Part shown: positions 40,528 through 49,096 of the stretch, one piece after another
Numbering within the stretch: the stretch's first letter is position 1
Layout: every line of letters begins with the position of its first letter
Origin: Chitinophaga sp. SYP-B3965
GTDB taxonomy: Bacteria; Bacteroidota; Bacteroidia; Chitinophagales; Chitinophagaceae
DNA: 64,000 nt
Assembly (NCBI RefSeq): GCF_009647655.1
Contig: NZ_WJFD01000001.1
Coordinates: forward strand, 2,728,001 to 2,792,000
Reading direction: 5' to 3'
Made by a program: the position numbers and the translations under genes
Notes under the pieces: generated by a model
The model's input: only the letters and a program-made list of their open reading frames with translations
Told to the model about the DNA's origin: nothing
Databases searched by the model: none

Positions 40528-43164
40528 ATGGAACTTTCGAAGAATTATATCCCTGCCTCGGCAGAAGACAAGTGGTACAAATACTGGATGGACAAACAAT
40601 ACTTCCGTTCAGTACCTGATGAACGTCCTCCTTTTACGATCGTGATCCCCCCGCCGAATGTAACAGGTGTGTTACACATGGGGCATACGCTAAATGAGAC
40701 CGTACAGGATATCCTTGTCCGCCACGCCCGTATGAGCGGTTTTAACGCTTGCTGGGTGCCGGGATCTGATCACGCTTCCATTGCCACCGAATCCAAGGTG
40801 GTGAATATGCTGAAAGAAGAAAAAGGCATCGAGAAAAGCCAGCTGAGCCGGGAAGAGTTCCTGAAATACGCCTACGAATGGAAAGATAAATATGGCGGTA
40901 TCATCTACCACCAGATCAAAAAACTGGGCTGCTCTGTAGATTGGGACAGGGTGAGCTTCACCATGGACGATCATTATTATAAAGCGGTGATCCGTGTGTT
41001 TGTAGACCTTTATGGTAAAGGGCTCATCTACCGCGGCGCCCGTATGATCAACTGGGACCCGAAAGCCAAAACTGCCCTCAGCGATGAGGAAGTAGAATAC
41101 AAAGAACTGAATGGTAAACTCTACCATGTTAAATATGCGATTGTAAATGGAGATGGCAAACCTACCGGCGAATTCATCACCATTGCCACACAACGCCCTG
41201 AAACCATTATGGGGGATACTGCCATCTGCGTAAATCCGGAAGATGAGCGGTATGCACACCTGAATGGCCACTTTGCCGTAGTGCCTTTAGTGAACCGGAA
41301 AGTGCCCATCATTTATGATACATATGTAGATAAAGAATTTGGAACAGGTGCCCTGAAAGTAACCCCTGCCCATGATATCAATGACTATAATCTCGGTCTG
41401 AAACACAACCTGGAGATCGTTGATACCCTCAATGATGATGGTACCTTAAGCGCTGCAGCAGAAGTATTTGTTGGGGAAGACCGCTTCCGTGCAAGAAAGA
41501 AAGTAGTAGCTGCCTTAACAGAACAAGGCCTCATGGTGAAGGAAGAAGAATACGCCACCCGCTTAGGTTACAGTCAGCGTAATCCGGATACAGTAGTGGA
41601 ACCACGCATCTCTACACAATGGTTCGTGAAGATGGCAGACATGGCGCAACCCGCCCTGGATGCAGTAGTGAGTGGCGATGTAAAGATCCATCCCGGCGAT
41701 CGTTTCCTGGCTACTTACAAATACTGGATGGAAAATGTGAAGGACTGGTGTATCTCCCGCCAATTGTGGTGGGGTCAGCAGATCCCCGCCTGGTACGATG
41801 ATAACGGTCAGTTTGTAGTAGCAGAAACACATGATGCCGCACTGAAATTATATGCAGAAAAGTTCGGCAAACAAGCCACAAAATTAAAGCAGGACGAAGA
41901 CTGCCTCGATACCTGGTTCTCTTCCTGGCTCTGGCCCATGGAGGTTTTTTCCGGTATCAGCGAACCTGATAATGCAGATATCAATTACTACTACCCTACT
42001 TCTGTATTGGTAACAGGGCAGGATATCATTTTCTTCTGGGTGGCCCGTATGATCATGGCCGGCCTGGAATACAAGCAGGTAAAGCCCTTCAGCGATGTGT
42101 ACTTCACCGGTATGGTGCGTGACAAGCTGGGCCGTAAAATGAGCAAACAATTAGGCAACTCACCTGATCTGCTGGAGCTGATTGAAAAGTATGGCGCAGA
42201 TGCCGTACGTTTCGGTATCATGATCTCCTCACCTGCCGGTAACGATCTGTTGTTTGACGGTAACAGCTGCGAACAAGGCCGCTTCTTCAACAACAAAATG
42301 TGGAACGCCCTGAAACTCGTGAAGATGTGGAAGACTGTTGAAAATACCGGCGCGCCTGTTCCCACGTTTGCAGTAGAGTGGATGGAAAATCGCCTCAACG
42401 AAGTACATGCAGAAGTAGAAAAACTCTTTAAGGACTTCCGTTTGAGCGAAGCCCTCAAAGCTATATACAGCCTTATCTGGGACGATTTCTGCAGCTGGTA
42501 CTTAGAATGGATCAAACCGGGTTTTGAACAACCTATTGATGCGGGTGTGTACGAAAAGACCATCGGTTTCTTTGAGCGCCTCATGCAATTGCTGCATCCG
42601 TTCATGCCATTTGTAACAGAAGAATTATACCACCTGCTCCGCGAACGCAAAGCAGGAGATGATGTGGTGATCCGCCAGTTCACCAGCCCTGCAGCTACAA
42701 ACAACGCCGTACTGGTTGAAGGCGCATTGGCAAAAGAAGTGATCAGCAGTATCCGCGATGCCCGTAACAAGAATCAGTTCAAACCTAAAGACGAGATCGA
42801 ACTGCATATTGAAACACATCACGAGAATGCCTTTAAACGGATAGAGAGCATTATTGCCAAACAGGTGAACGCCAACGTGGTAGCTTATACGAAAGAATCC
42901 ATTCCGGGTGCTATTGCGCTTGTGATCGGAAAAGATAAGTTCTACCTGGTTACAGAAAGAGAAGTAGATCCGGCTGCACAGCGGGAACAACTGCTCAAAG
43001 ACCTGGAATACCAGCAGGATTTTCTTCGGAAAACGGAACAAAAGTTATCTAATGAAAGATTCGTGGCAAATGCCAAACCGGAAGTGGTGGAAGCAGAACG
43101 AAAGAAACTGGCAGATTGCACCGCCAAGATCCAGGCAATTGAAGAAAGTTTGAAATCACTATAA
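40528..43164 (+). CDS. valS: Valyl-tRNA synthetase
   Basis: An 878-residue class I aminoacyl-tRNA synthetase. The HIGH motif appears as HMGH at residues 50-53 (PPPNVTGVLHMGHT), and KMSKS as KMSKQ from residue 537 (GRKMSKQLGNSPDLL). A normal editing domain lies between them and a C-terminal coiled coil at about 800-878. The length is typical. A terminator follows at 43173. Confidence 0.98.
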   Translation: MELSKNYIPASAEDKWYKYWMDKQYFRSVPDERPPFTIVIPPPNVTGVLHMGHTLNETVQDILVRHARMSGFNACWVPGSDHASIATESKVVNMLKEEKGIEKSQLSREEFLKYAYEWKDKYGGIIYHQIKKLGCSVDWDRVSFTMDDHYYKAVIRVFVDLYGKGLIYRGARMINWDPKAKTALSDEEVEYKELNGKLYHVKYAIVNGDGKPTGEFITIATQRPETIMGDTAICVNPEDERYAHLNGHFAVVPLVNRKVPIIYDTYVDKEFGTGALKVTPAHDINDYNLGLKHNLEIVDTLNDDGTLSAAAEVFVGEDRFRARKKVVAALTEQGLMVKEEEYATRLGYSQRNPDTVVEPRISTQWFVKMADMAQPALDAVVSGDVKIHPGDRFLATYKYWMENVKDWCISRQLWWGQQIPAWYDDNGQFVVAETHDAALKLYAEKFGKQATKLKQDEDCLDTWFSSWLWPMEVFSGISEPDNADINYYYPTSVLVTGQDIIFFWVARMIMAGLEYKQVKPFSDVYFTGMVRDKLGRKMSKQLGNSPDLLELIEKYGADAVRFGIMISSPAGNDLLFDGNSCEQGRFFNNKMWNALKLVKMWKTVENTGAPVPTFAVEWMENRLNEVHAEVEKLFKDFRLSEALKAIYSLIWDDFCSWYLEWIKPGFEQPIDAGVYEKTIGFFERLMQLLHPFMPFVTEELYHLLRERKAGDDVVIRQFTSPAATNNAVLVEGALAKEVISSIRDARNKNQFKPKDEIELHIETHHENAFKRIESIIAKQVNANVVAYTKESIPGAIALVIGKDKFYLVTEREVDPAAQREQLLKDLEYQQDFLRKTEQKLSNERFVANAKPEVVEAERKKLADCTAKIQAIEESLKSL

Positions 43165-43172
43165 TTTTAAAG

Positions 43173-43208
43173 ATCGTCCGGCGTTCAATAACCGGACGAT
43201 TCTTTTTA
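43173..43208 (+). terminator. Terminator after valS
   Basis: A 9-bp perfect stem (ATCGTCCGG with CCGGACGAT), 10-base loop, followed by TTCTTTTT. Confidence 0.88.
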
Positions 43209-43215
43209 GCACCCT

Positions 43216-43698
43216 ATGGCAAAGAAATTCCTTCATACTGTCACCTTTATCTGTTGTTGCGTACTTGGAGCAACTGCCCAGAGCAAACCAGCGGTTAAAA
43301 AACCAGCTGCTACACAGCCTGCTGCGCAGAAACCACTACGCTTCCGCACTACCTGGGGTATTTTCCTCAGCGATACCCTCCCCCGTCCGGAAGTATTGAA
43401 ATTGCTGGATTCCGCCCTGATCGTAAGGGATGGCAGCAACCAGAAATTCCCGGTTGTTTCTTTTGATTTCACCTATGAAAAGAAGGAACCTTTTTTGAAC
43501 GACACCACCAATGAAGTGAGTATCTATACAGAATACGTGGGTGATTCTTTTAAATCGGATAAGATCTCCACTCCCTGGAGCAGCCGGTTGAAAGAAAGTA
43601 TTCAGAAAGGCGAAGTATTGTTCTTCAATAATATTGTGATCAGGTACACAGGAGATAAGCTCTACCGCGCACCGGAACTGAAGATCATCGTAAAGTAA
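43216..43698 (+). CDS. Hypothetical secreted protein
   Basis: A 160-residue protein with a signal peptide cleaved near LGATAQ, then a short Pro/Ala/Lys-rich linker (KPAVKKPAATQPAAQKP), then a globular beta-rich domain with FDFTYEKKEPF and ISTPWSSRLKE. No family was recognised. The ATG is only 8 bp past the valS terminator, so its own promoter would have to overlap that structure, or it is transcribed by read-through. It converges with the AI-2E gene. Confidence 0.65.
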   Translation: MAKKFLHTVTFICCCVLGATAQSKPAVKKPAATQPAAQKPLRFRTTWGIFLSDTLPRPEVLKLLDSALIVRDGSNQKFPVVSFDFTYEKKEPFLNDTTNEVSIYTEYVGDSFKSDKISTPWSSRLKESIQKGEVLFFNNIVIRYTGDKLYRAPELKIIVK

Positions 43699-43704
43699 AA
43701 ATAG

Positions 43705-44766
43705 TTATTCTCCCGAGCCCATTAAGATCCCCCAGGGCTTCATGTTCGGTATCCTGTCAAAGATAATTTTGAGCAATGCCATTGCTGGTATGGAAATGAA
43801 CATCCCCGCAATCCCCCATATCATACTGCCCACAAATACACCCAGTAAAGTGATCATGGCATTAATAGATACTTTGGATCCAACGATCCGCGGCAATAAT
43901 ATATTCGCATCCACTAGGTGAATACCAAACAGGGAAAGTGCTGCCCAGAGGGCCAATGCAGGTGTGCCGGTAGTTAAGGTCACTACCAGTGTGATGATAA
44001 CTGTTACTATCATTCCCAGGTAAGGAATAATGTTGAAGATAGCGCCGAGCGTACCCAACAGCACAGCATATTTTACCCCCAGCAATAACAGCGCAGAGAT
44101 GTTCAGCACGGCCACTACCACCATTTCAATGAACAATCCTACCACATAACTTTTTATAACAACACGCCCATGTGCTATCACTTCATGTACTTCCTCCGCA
44201 TGATCACGATGGAACAGCTTCAACAGGAAACGCATCAGCAGCTTGCGATAGAACAGCAGGAAGAAAGTATACATCGGGATGAAGATGAGGAAAATGAGGA
44301 TGGAAGAAACAGACGATACCGCATTCATCGCAAATGCAGAAACAGTAGTGATGCTCTTTGCAGCCGTTTCATTGATCCAGGCTATCTGCTGATCAGAGTC
44401 GATCTGAAATTTCTGATCTATCCAGAGCGTTAATTCATTCGCCTGCACCATTAATCGTTTTTCCAGTAAAGGCAGATCCGTTAAGAACGAAGTAGTTTGC
44501 CAGGAGATGAAATACAACAATCCCAACAGCAACAGGATGAATACTATGACAGCTACAGTAGCAGCCAGCGCACGTGAGAATTTGATCCGCTCCAGGCCTT
44601 GTGCCACCGGCAATAAAAGGATGGCGAATATAAACCCGAAAGCTACCGGCGCCAGTATCTCTTTCATCGTACGCAGGATGATCACGATCAACACCAGGCT
44701 TAACAGGGTATGACTAAGTCTGATGTAGAAAGGTTGTGAATTCTGTAGCGGTCTCATGTTTGGCAT
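43705..44766 (-). CDS. AI-2E family (TqsA/YdgG-like) membrane transporter
   Basis: A 353-residue polytopic protein with about seven membrane helices. Family features include the N-terminal hairpin LVLIVIILRTMKEILAPVAFGFIFAILLLPVAQGLERIKFSR and the GLFIEMVVVAVLNISALLLLGVKYAVLLG region. AI-2E proteins were named for autoinducer-2 export, but many move other solutes or ions, so the substrate is not assigned. The start codon directly abuts the stop of the upstream peptidase gene, indicating co-transcription. Confidence 0.9.
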   Translation of the reverse strand: MPNMRPLQNSQPFYIRLSHTLLSLVLIVIILRTMKEILAPVAFGFIFAILLLPVAQGLERIKFSRALAATVAVIVFILLLLGLLYFISWQTTSFLTDLPLLEKRLMVQANELTLWIDQKFQIDSDQQIAWINETAAKSITTVSAFAMNAVSSVSSILIFLIFIPMYTFFLLFYRKLLMRFLLKLFHRDHAEEVHEVIAHGRVVIKSYVVGLFIEMVVVAVLNISALLLLGVKYAVLLGTLGAIFNIIPYLGMIVTVIITLVVTLTTGTPALALWAALSLFGIHLVDANILLPRIVGSKVSINAMITLLGVFVGSMIWGIAGMFISIPAMALLKIIFDRIPNMKPWGILMGSGE

Positions 44767-47547
44767 TTAATAGCTGAATAATTGCTGCAAAGGAACGATC
44801 ACTTCAAATCTTTCTTTCCGCAGCGGATCGCCCGGGTTGGTATTCAGCAGATGGCTGTACCTCACACCAAACGTAAACGGTAATACATTCCCCAGTTTTG
44901 TATCGAAGAACAATTCTGCTCCTGTAGATGCATATGTAACATCCAGCTTCGTCCTAAAGTTGTAAGCTACGCTGTGATCGTAAAAGATATTTCCTCTCAG
45001 GCGGTTGAAGAAGAGGATATTGGCAAATCCCCAATCCGGGTAAGCAATAGGGAAATGATAGTTGGCCCCCAGTTTATACATGTGTTCATAGAACGGTTTG
45101 TTATACCCTCTGGCATACACAAAATAATCTGTAAACGCATAACGAAGGCTGGTATCCTTTTGCTGGAATGAACCTTGCAGCACAATACTATGATTTGCTG
45201 AGAAGCCCGGCAGGTAAAGGTCTAAACGGCCATACAGTTGTTCTGCCGGAATACCATTTAATGATTTATTATAACGGAACTGTAAGGATTGTGCAAAATG
45301 GGAATTGATATTCTGTACCGCTTTGATCCGTTGATTGGTGAAACTACCATTCAGATCCAGGTACTGGACATTATCATCGCGGAAAACATATTTGGAATTG
45401 CCGCTGCGCGCACGGGTCACCTGGTGGTAATTACCGTTCAGTGTGAGGTAGCGATAATATTTCCCTGAAGTGAAATTCAGCGGGATGCTCAAACCACCAT
45501 ACCAGTCCAGCTCATTCCACTGAAGCGAGATCGTATCATTCACATTTAAAAACCGTTGCATCCGGTAATCCGCTCCCAACCGCAGATAAGGGAACCAGGC
45601 ACCATACAGCAATGATGCACTCACACTGGGGCTCTCTTCATTGTAGTTATATCTTACCCCCACCCTGCTCTGTAAAGTACCCAGCACATTCTCCCCCTGC
45701 AGGAACAAACCGTACTCGGGATCATCTATCTCCGGTATCCAGCTATGGAAGTTGAAAATTCGATGTGTTTTAGGGTATTTACGGGCTTTATAATCTCCGG
45801 CAGGGATTTTATCGAGGATATTCCCTCCTTCGCCAAAATCAGGTTCTAACCACGCGCTGTGTTTATTTACGAAGCTATTGGCGGAGAGATCTGTTTTTAA
45901 TAACTTATAACCATCTGCAGTGAATTCGCTGAATACGATATGATCTCCTGCAACAGCCATATGCTGCACACCATTGGGCCGGTTTGTGACCTGTTTAACT
46001 TCATTACTGTTTAAAGCGTATACATTATCAGCATCTTTGAAAGCTGCGGTGAAGTAAATAGTTTCTTTTTCTATCAAAGGGATTCCTATCGTCTGTACAC
46101 CAAACGGCACCAATACCTTCACACTGCCATCTGCCACTGCCTGCTGAATGAGGCCCATCCTGCCTTCCTGGTCACGTACTGCACTGATGATATACTGATC
46201 GTCCGCCGTGAATTTGGGATAGGTATAATACCAGTTCTCCGTATTCGGAAAAGTATGCACCACTGCCCCTGTTTGCGCATCCAGCAATTTAAGCTGGTAT
46301 TGCTGTTCTGGCGTAATCGTCACTACCGCTATCTTCTTTCCGTCAAAAGAAAGATCAGGAGAAAAACACCGGCGTTCCAATCCCAGTGTCTGCATCTGCC
46401 CGTTGCTGCGGTCATATACTTTCACCACGGAATTATCTTTCCAGCCCCAGCGTGCATCAAACCGGCTTTCCGTCCATAACAGTTTATTATTACGGTAGCT
46501 GAAATAATCATCAAAGCCAATACCTGGCCTTACGATCAGGGTTTCATTCCCTGCTGCATCCAGTTCATAAAAGCCTGTGATCTTTTTATAAGAGCCTTTG
46601 GAAACAACATAACTGCTATCTCCCAGCGCATAAACGTATTTGTAATTGGTAACCGTTTTCGTAGCGGGCGTTAAAGTATCCGCTGCTGGCTTTTCCGCTG
46701 CATTCCAGGCTGCTGCATATTCATCCAGCGAAGCTTTAAAGAAAGCAGCCGCATTTTTGCCGGTACGGTGTTTCAGGCTTTGCGAGAAAGGATAGAATAC
46801 ACCGCGGTACCGCACCGCATCATCCGTTACATCTTTCCAGAACGTTTGCCCGTAGTTCTTTCTGCCATAACTCGTCATCAAATACCCCGTAGCATAATGG
46901 TCCGGTATAAAATTGCGGTAAGATCCATTGCGGATCTGCATGAAAGAATACTTTTTATTGGCCAGCGTTAAAGCCCTGAAATCATTGAAGAATGCCGGTA
47001 ACCGGCCCCTGCCCTGTAAACTGAGTGCGGTTTCCATCACCACGGCATCACCTTCCCAAAACCAGTTAGGCACCGCAATATTGGTGATCGCAGCCTGCCC
47101 CAGTTCTCCGCCCAGGTAATAAAACACCTTACTGAGCCCTTTCCGGAAATTGTTGTTTTGCAGCACATGGCGGTACTCATGGAGGGCCAGCTGATCTACC
47201 CAGTTCACAGAACCCACATCATTACTGGAAGGCGGTGGCGTGAGGAAGAATTCAGAACGGAAAGGTCCCAGCTGTACATATCCGTTGGATTGCATGGTTT
47301 GGGATTGCAGCAGAATGCTCACCTTGTGTTGCAAGGGACCAATGCTGTTCCGGTGATAACGGCTGATCTGCTGTACGATATCCGCCACCCGCTTACCCTG
47401 GGTCTCCATTCCTTTCGGAAAGATCACCCGCACCGTATCCGTATTGATCTGTTGCCATTTGAGAGAGGGCGGATTGCCGCCAAATTGTTGGGCTGTAACC
47501 TGCTGCACCAGCACTACAGCTATTGCAAGGCATAGAAGTCTGCGCAT
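44767..47547 (-). CDS. Peptidase MA-like metalloprotease fused to beta-propeller and outer-membrane barrel
   Basis: A 926-residue exported protein. A signal peptide ends near VTAQQ. Residues 30-300 are a gluzincin-type domain: zinc site HEYRH at 123-127 and the likely third ligand E165 in WFWEGDAVV. The middle third is a WD40/TolB-like beta-propeller (SFDGKKIAVVTI, FTADDQYIISAVRD, GDHIVFSEFTADG). The last 330 residues are barrel-like (LNGNYHQVTRARS, LQFRYNKSLNG, FGVRYSHLLN). The ATG at 47547 gives the signal. This suggests a surface or periplasmic protease anchored in the outer membrane. Substrate unknown. Confidence 0.82.
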   Translation of the reverse strand: MRRLLCLAIAVVLVQQVTAQQFGGNPPSLKWQQINTDTVRVIFPKGMETQGKRVADIVQQISRYHRNSIGPLQHKVSILLQSQTMQSNGYVQLGPFRSEFFLTPPPSSNDVGSVNWVDQLALHEYRHVLQNNNFRKGLSKVFYYLGGELGQAAITNIAVPNWFWEGDAVVMETALSLQGRGRLPAFFNDFRALTLANKKYSFMQIRNGSYRNFIPDHYATGYLMTSYGRKNYGQTFWKDVTDDAVRYRGVFYPFSQSLKHRTGKNAAAFFKASLDEYAAAWNAAEKPAADTLTPATKTVTNYKYVYALGDSSYVVSKGSYKKITGFYELDAAGNETLIVRPGIGFDDYFSYRNNKLLWTESRFDARWGWKDNSVVKVYDRSNGQMQTLGLERRCFSPDLSFDGKKIAVVTITPEQQYQLKLLDAQTGAVVHTFPNTENWYYTYPKFTADDQYIISAVRDQEGRMGLIQQAVADGSVKVLVPFGVQTIGIPLIEKETIYFTAAFKDADNVYALNSNEVKQVTNRPNGVQHMAVAGDHIVFSEFTADGYKLLKTDLSANSFVNKHSAWLEPDFGEGGNILDKIPAGDYKARKYPKTHRIFNFHSWIPEIDDPEYGLFLQGENVLGTLQSRVGVRYNYNEESPSVSASLLYGAWFPYLRLGADYRMQRFLNVNDTISLQWNELDWYGGLSIPLNFTSGKYYRYLTLNGNYHQVTRARSGNSKYVFRDDNVQYLDLNGSFTNQRIKAVQNINSHFAQSLQFRYNKSLNGIPAEQLYGRLDLYLPGFSANHSIVLQGSFQQKDTSLRYAFTDYFVYARGYNKPFYEHMYKLGANYHFPIAYPDWGFANILFFNRLRGNIFYDHSVAYNFRTKLDVTYASTGAELFFDTKLGNVLPFTFGVRYSHLLNTNPGDPLRKERFEVIVPLQQLFSY

Positions 47548-47646
47548 ATTGGGAAACAAATTACATACAATTTCGAAGTATGCCTATTAAATTTCATATC
47601 TACAGGCCTGACACCAGTGTGACAACGCACATTCTGCATTTTTCCG

Positions 47647-47654
47647 TATTTTTG
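47647..47654 (+). promoter_or_regulatory. -7 box for the IscA-type gene
   Basis: TATTTTTG matches TAnnTTTG, 11 bp before the ATG. The -33 position has no TTTG. Confidence 0.5.
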
Positions 47655-47665
47655 TAGTCTATAAA

Positions 47666-48022
47666 ATGAATGATACGATGGAAACATTAGCACCCTCACC
47701 CATAAAATTGACCACCGGCGCCGTTCAGGAGCTCAACCGCATCAGAAAGGAAGATGGCTTCGACGCTACACAATACCTCCGTATTGGTGTTAAAGGCGGT
47801 GGCTGTTCAGGACTTTCTTACGTTTTGGGCTTTGATGCCAAAATGGAAGACGATGACATCTATGAACTGGAAGGTATTCCGGTAGTGATGAAGAAAGCAC
47901 ATGGCATCTATCTCCTGGGAATGGAAATAGATTTCCAGAATGGCCTGAATGCCCGCGGATTTACTTTTACCAATCCAAATGCAAGTTCCAGCTGCGGCTG
48001 CGGTACTTCTTTTGCGGTGTAA
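47666..48022 (+). CDS. HesB/IscA-type iron-sulfur cluster assembly protein
   Basis: A 118-residue A-type carrier. The three conserved cysteines are C47 (GGGCSG), C110 and C112 (SSSCGCG), which bind the transferred Fe-S cluster. The length and the final SCGCGTSF are typical. A second ATG at 47678 is also possible. It stands alone rather than in a suf or isc operon. A terminator follows at 48040. Confidence 0.95.
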   Translation: MNDTMETLAPSPIKLTTGAVQELNRIRKEDGFDATQYLRIGVKGGGCSGLSYVLGFDAKMEDDDIYELEGIPVVMKKAHGIYLLGMEIDFQNGLNARGFTFTNPNASSSCGCGTSFAV

Positions 48023-48039
48023 TAATATTCACTAACAGG

Positions 48040-48071
48040 AACCGGCTTCTCTAAAGGAGGCCGGTTTTTTT
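48040..48071 (+). terminator. Terminator after the IscA-type gene
   Basis: A stem of at least 7 bp (AACCGGC with GCCGGTT) is followed by a seven-T run. Confidence 0.85.
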
Positions 48072-48154
48072 ATGCCCAATATTTCCTGTTAACATGTAAT
48101 TACAAATTTGTTTTGATCCGTATCCTCAATATTGCATATCAACTAAATAATTGT

Positions 48155-48889
48155 ATGAAGTATTGTCTATACATGGATGAGAGTGGCAACCATGGGCTTA
48201 CTCAGGTGGATGAAAGCTTCCCGGTTTTCCTTTTATGTAGTGTATTAATTGCAGAATCAGATTATGATACTATAAGAAATAGTATAAACGAAGTAAAACA
48301 TCAGTTCTGGAATAGCATAAATGTGATCTTTCATTCCCGTGATATCAGAAAATGTGACAAGGAGTTTGCAGTATTATTTGATCTGGAAAAGAAAGCACAA
48401 TTCTATGAAGGGATTAACAGGATCGTGGGGGGGAATAATTATACTATTATAGCATCCGCCATAAGAAAAGATGAATACATAAAACGATTTGGCCGCCTGG
48501 CAAATGATGTATACGAGATCGCGCTGTCCTTCATTATTGAAAGAGCTATTTTTCTGCTGGATGACATCAGAGATCCCCATAAGGAGCTGGAAATCATTAT
48601 TGAAAAACGGGGCGCCAAAGAGGACAAGCAACTCCATGAGCATTTTCAGCGGTTAATGGCACGGGGAACCGGCTACGTTTCTGCAGAACGGCTAAGAGCA
48701 TACAATCTTTCCATCATCTTTAAAAGTAAAAGAGAGAATATAAACGGCCTGCAGCTGGCAGACCTTGTTGCCTACCCTATCGCCCGTTATGTGATAGACA
48801 GGGATAGACCTAATCCCTCATATGATGCAATTAAAGATAAGATCTATTCAAAAAGAGGCCGTATCTATGGTCTTAAGGTATATCCATAA
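48155..48889 (+). CDS. DUF3800 domain protein
   Basis: A 244-residue protein. It opens MKYCLYMDESGNHG, the D-E-S-G signature of DUF3800, and ends with a family-type LQLADLVAYPIARYV segment, where the aspartate probably completes the acidic site. The fold is RNase H-like, and family members occur in some mobile or defence contexts, but activity is not shown. Codons look AT-richer than neighbours, with many ATA and AGA. It is alone between two strong hairpins, with no partner gene, which fits acquisition by transfer. Confidence 0.88.
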   Translation: MKYCLYMDESGNHGLTQVDESFPVFLLCSVLIAESDYDTIRNSINEVKHQFWNSINVIFHSRDIRKCDKEFAVLFDLEKKAQFYEGINRIVGGNNYTIIASAIRKDEYIKRFGRLANDVYEIALSFIIERAIFLLDDIRDPHKELEIIIEKRGAKEDKQLHEHFQRLMARGTGYVSAERLRAYNLSIIFKSKRENINGLQLADLVAYPIARYVIDRDRPNPSYDAIKDKIYSKRGRIYGLKVYP

Positions 48890-48891
48890 AA

Positions 48892-48923
48892 GCATAAAGC
48901 CAGGCTCTCGCCTGGCTTTATGC
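48892..48923. terminator. Long hairpin after the DUF3800 gene
   Basis: A 14-bp perfect stem (GCATAAAGCCAGGC with GCCTGGCTTTATGC) with a 4-base loop lies directly after the stop codon. T-runs are short on both sides, so termination efficiency is uncertain. Confidence 0.75.
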
Positions 48924-49039
48924 CGATCGGGGACACCCCAGTCCAAAAATTTTAAGGGGAACCTTATTATAGGTCCAAGGCAAAAGTAACGCTTTTATTG
49001 AGAATAATTTCATCATAATGACTGAACCTTTGTCAAAAC

Positions 49040-49072
49040 AACAACGGCCGCCTCATTGCTGAGCCGGCCGTT
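49040..49072 (-). terminator. Terminator after secDF
   Basis: An 8-bp outer stem (AACGGCCG with CGGCCGTT) plus an inner CTCA/TGAG pair, 25 bp past the secDF stop. The minus-strand tail is T-rich (ttgttgtttt). Confidence 0.75.
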
Positions 49073-49096
49073 CTGATATGTAAGATAAGTAAAAGC

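Noticed and set aside
41991-42770. Minus-strand ORF of 259 residues within valS
   Set aside because: It is antisense to the valS catalytic and anticodon-binding regions and is Ser/Arg-rich with no recognisable motif.
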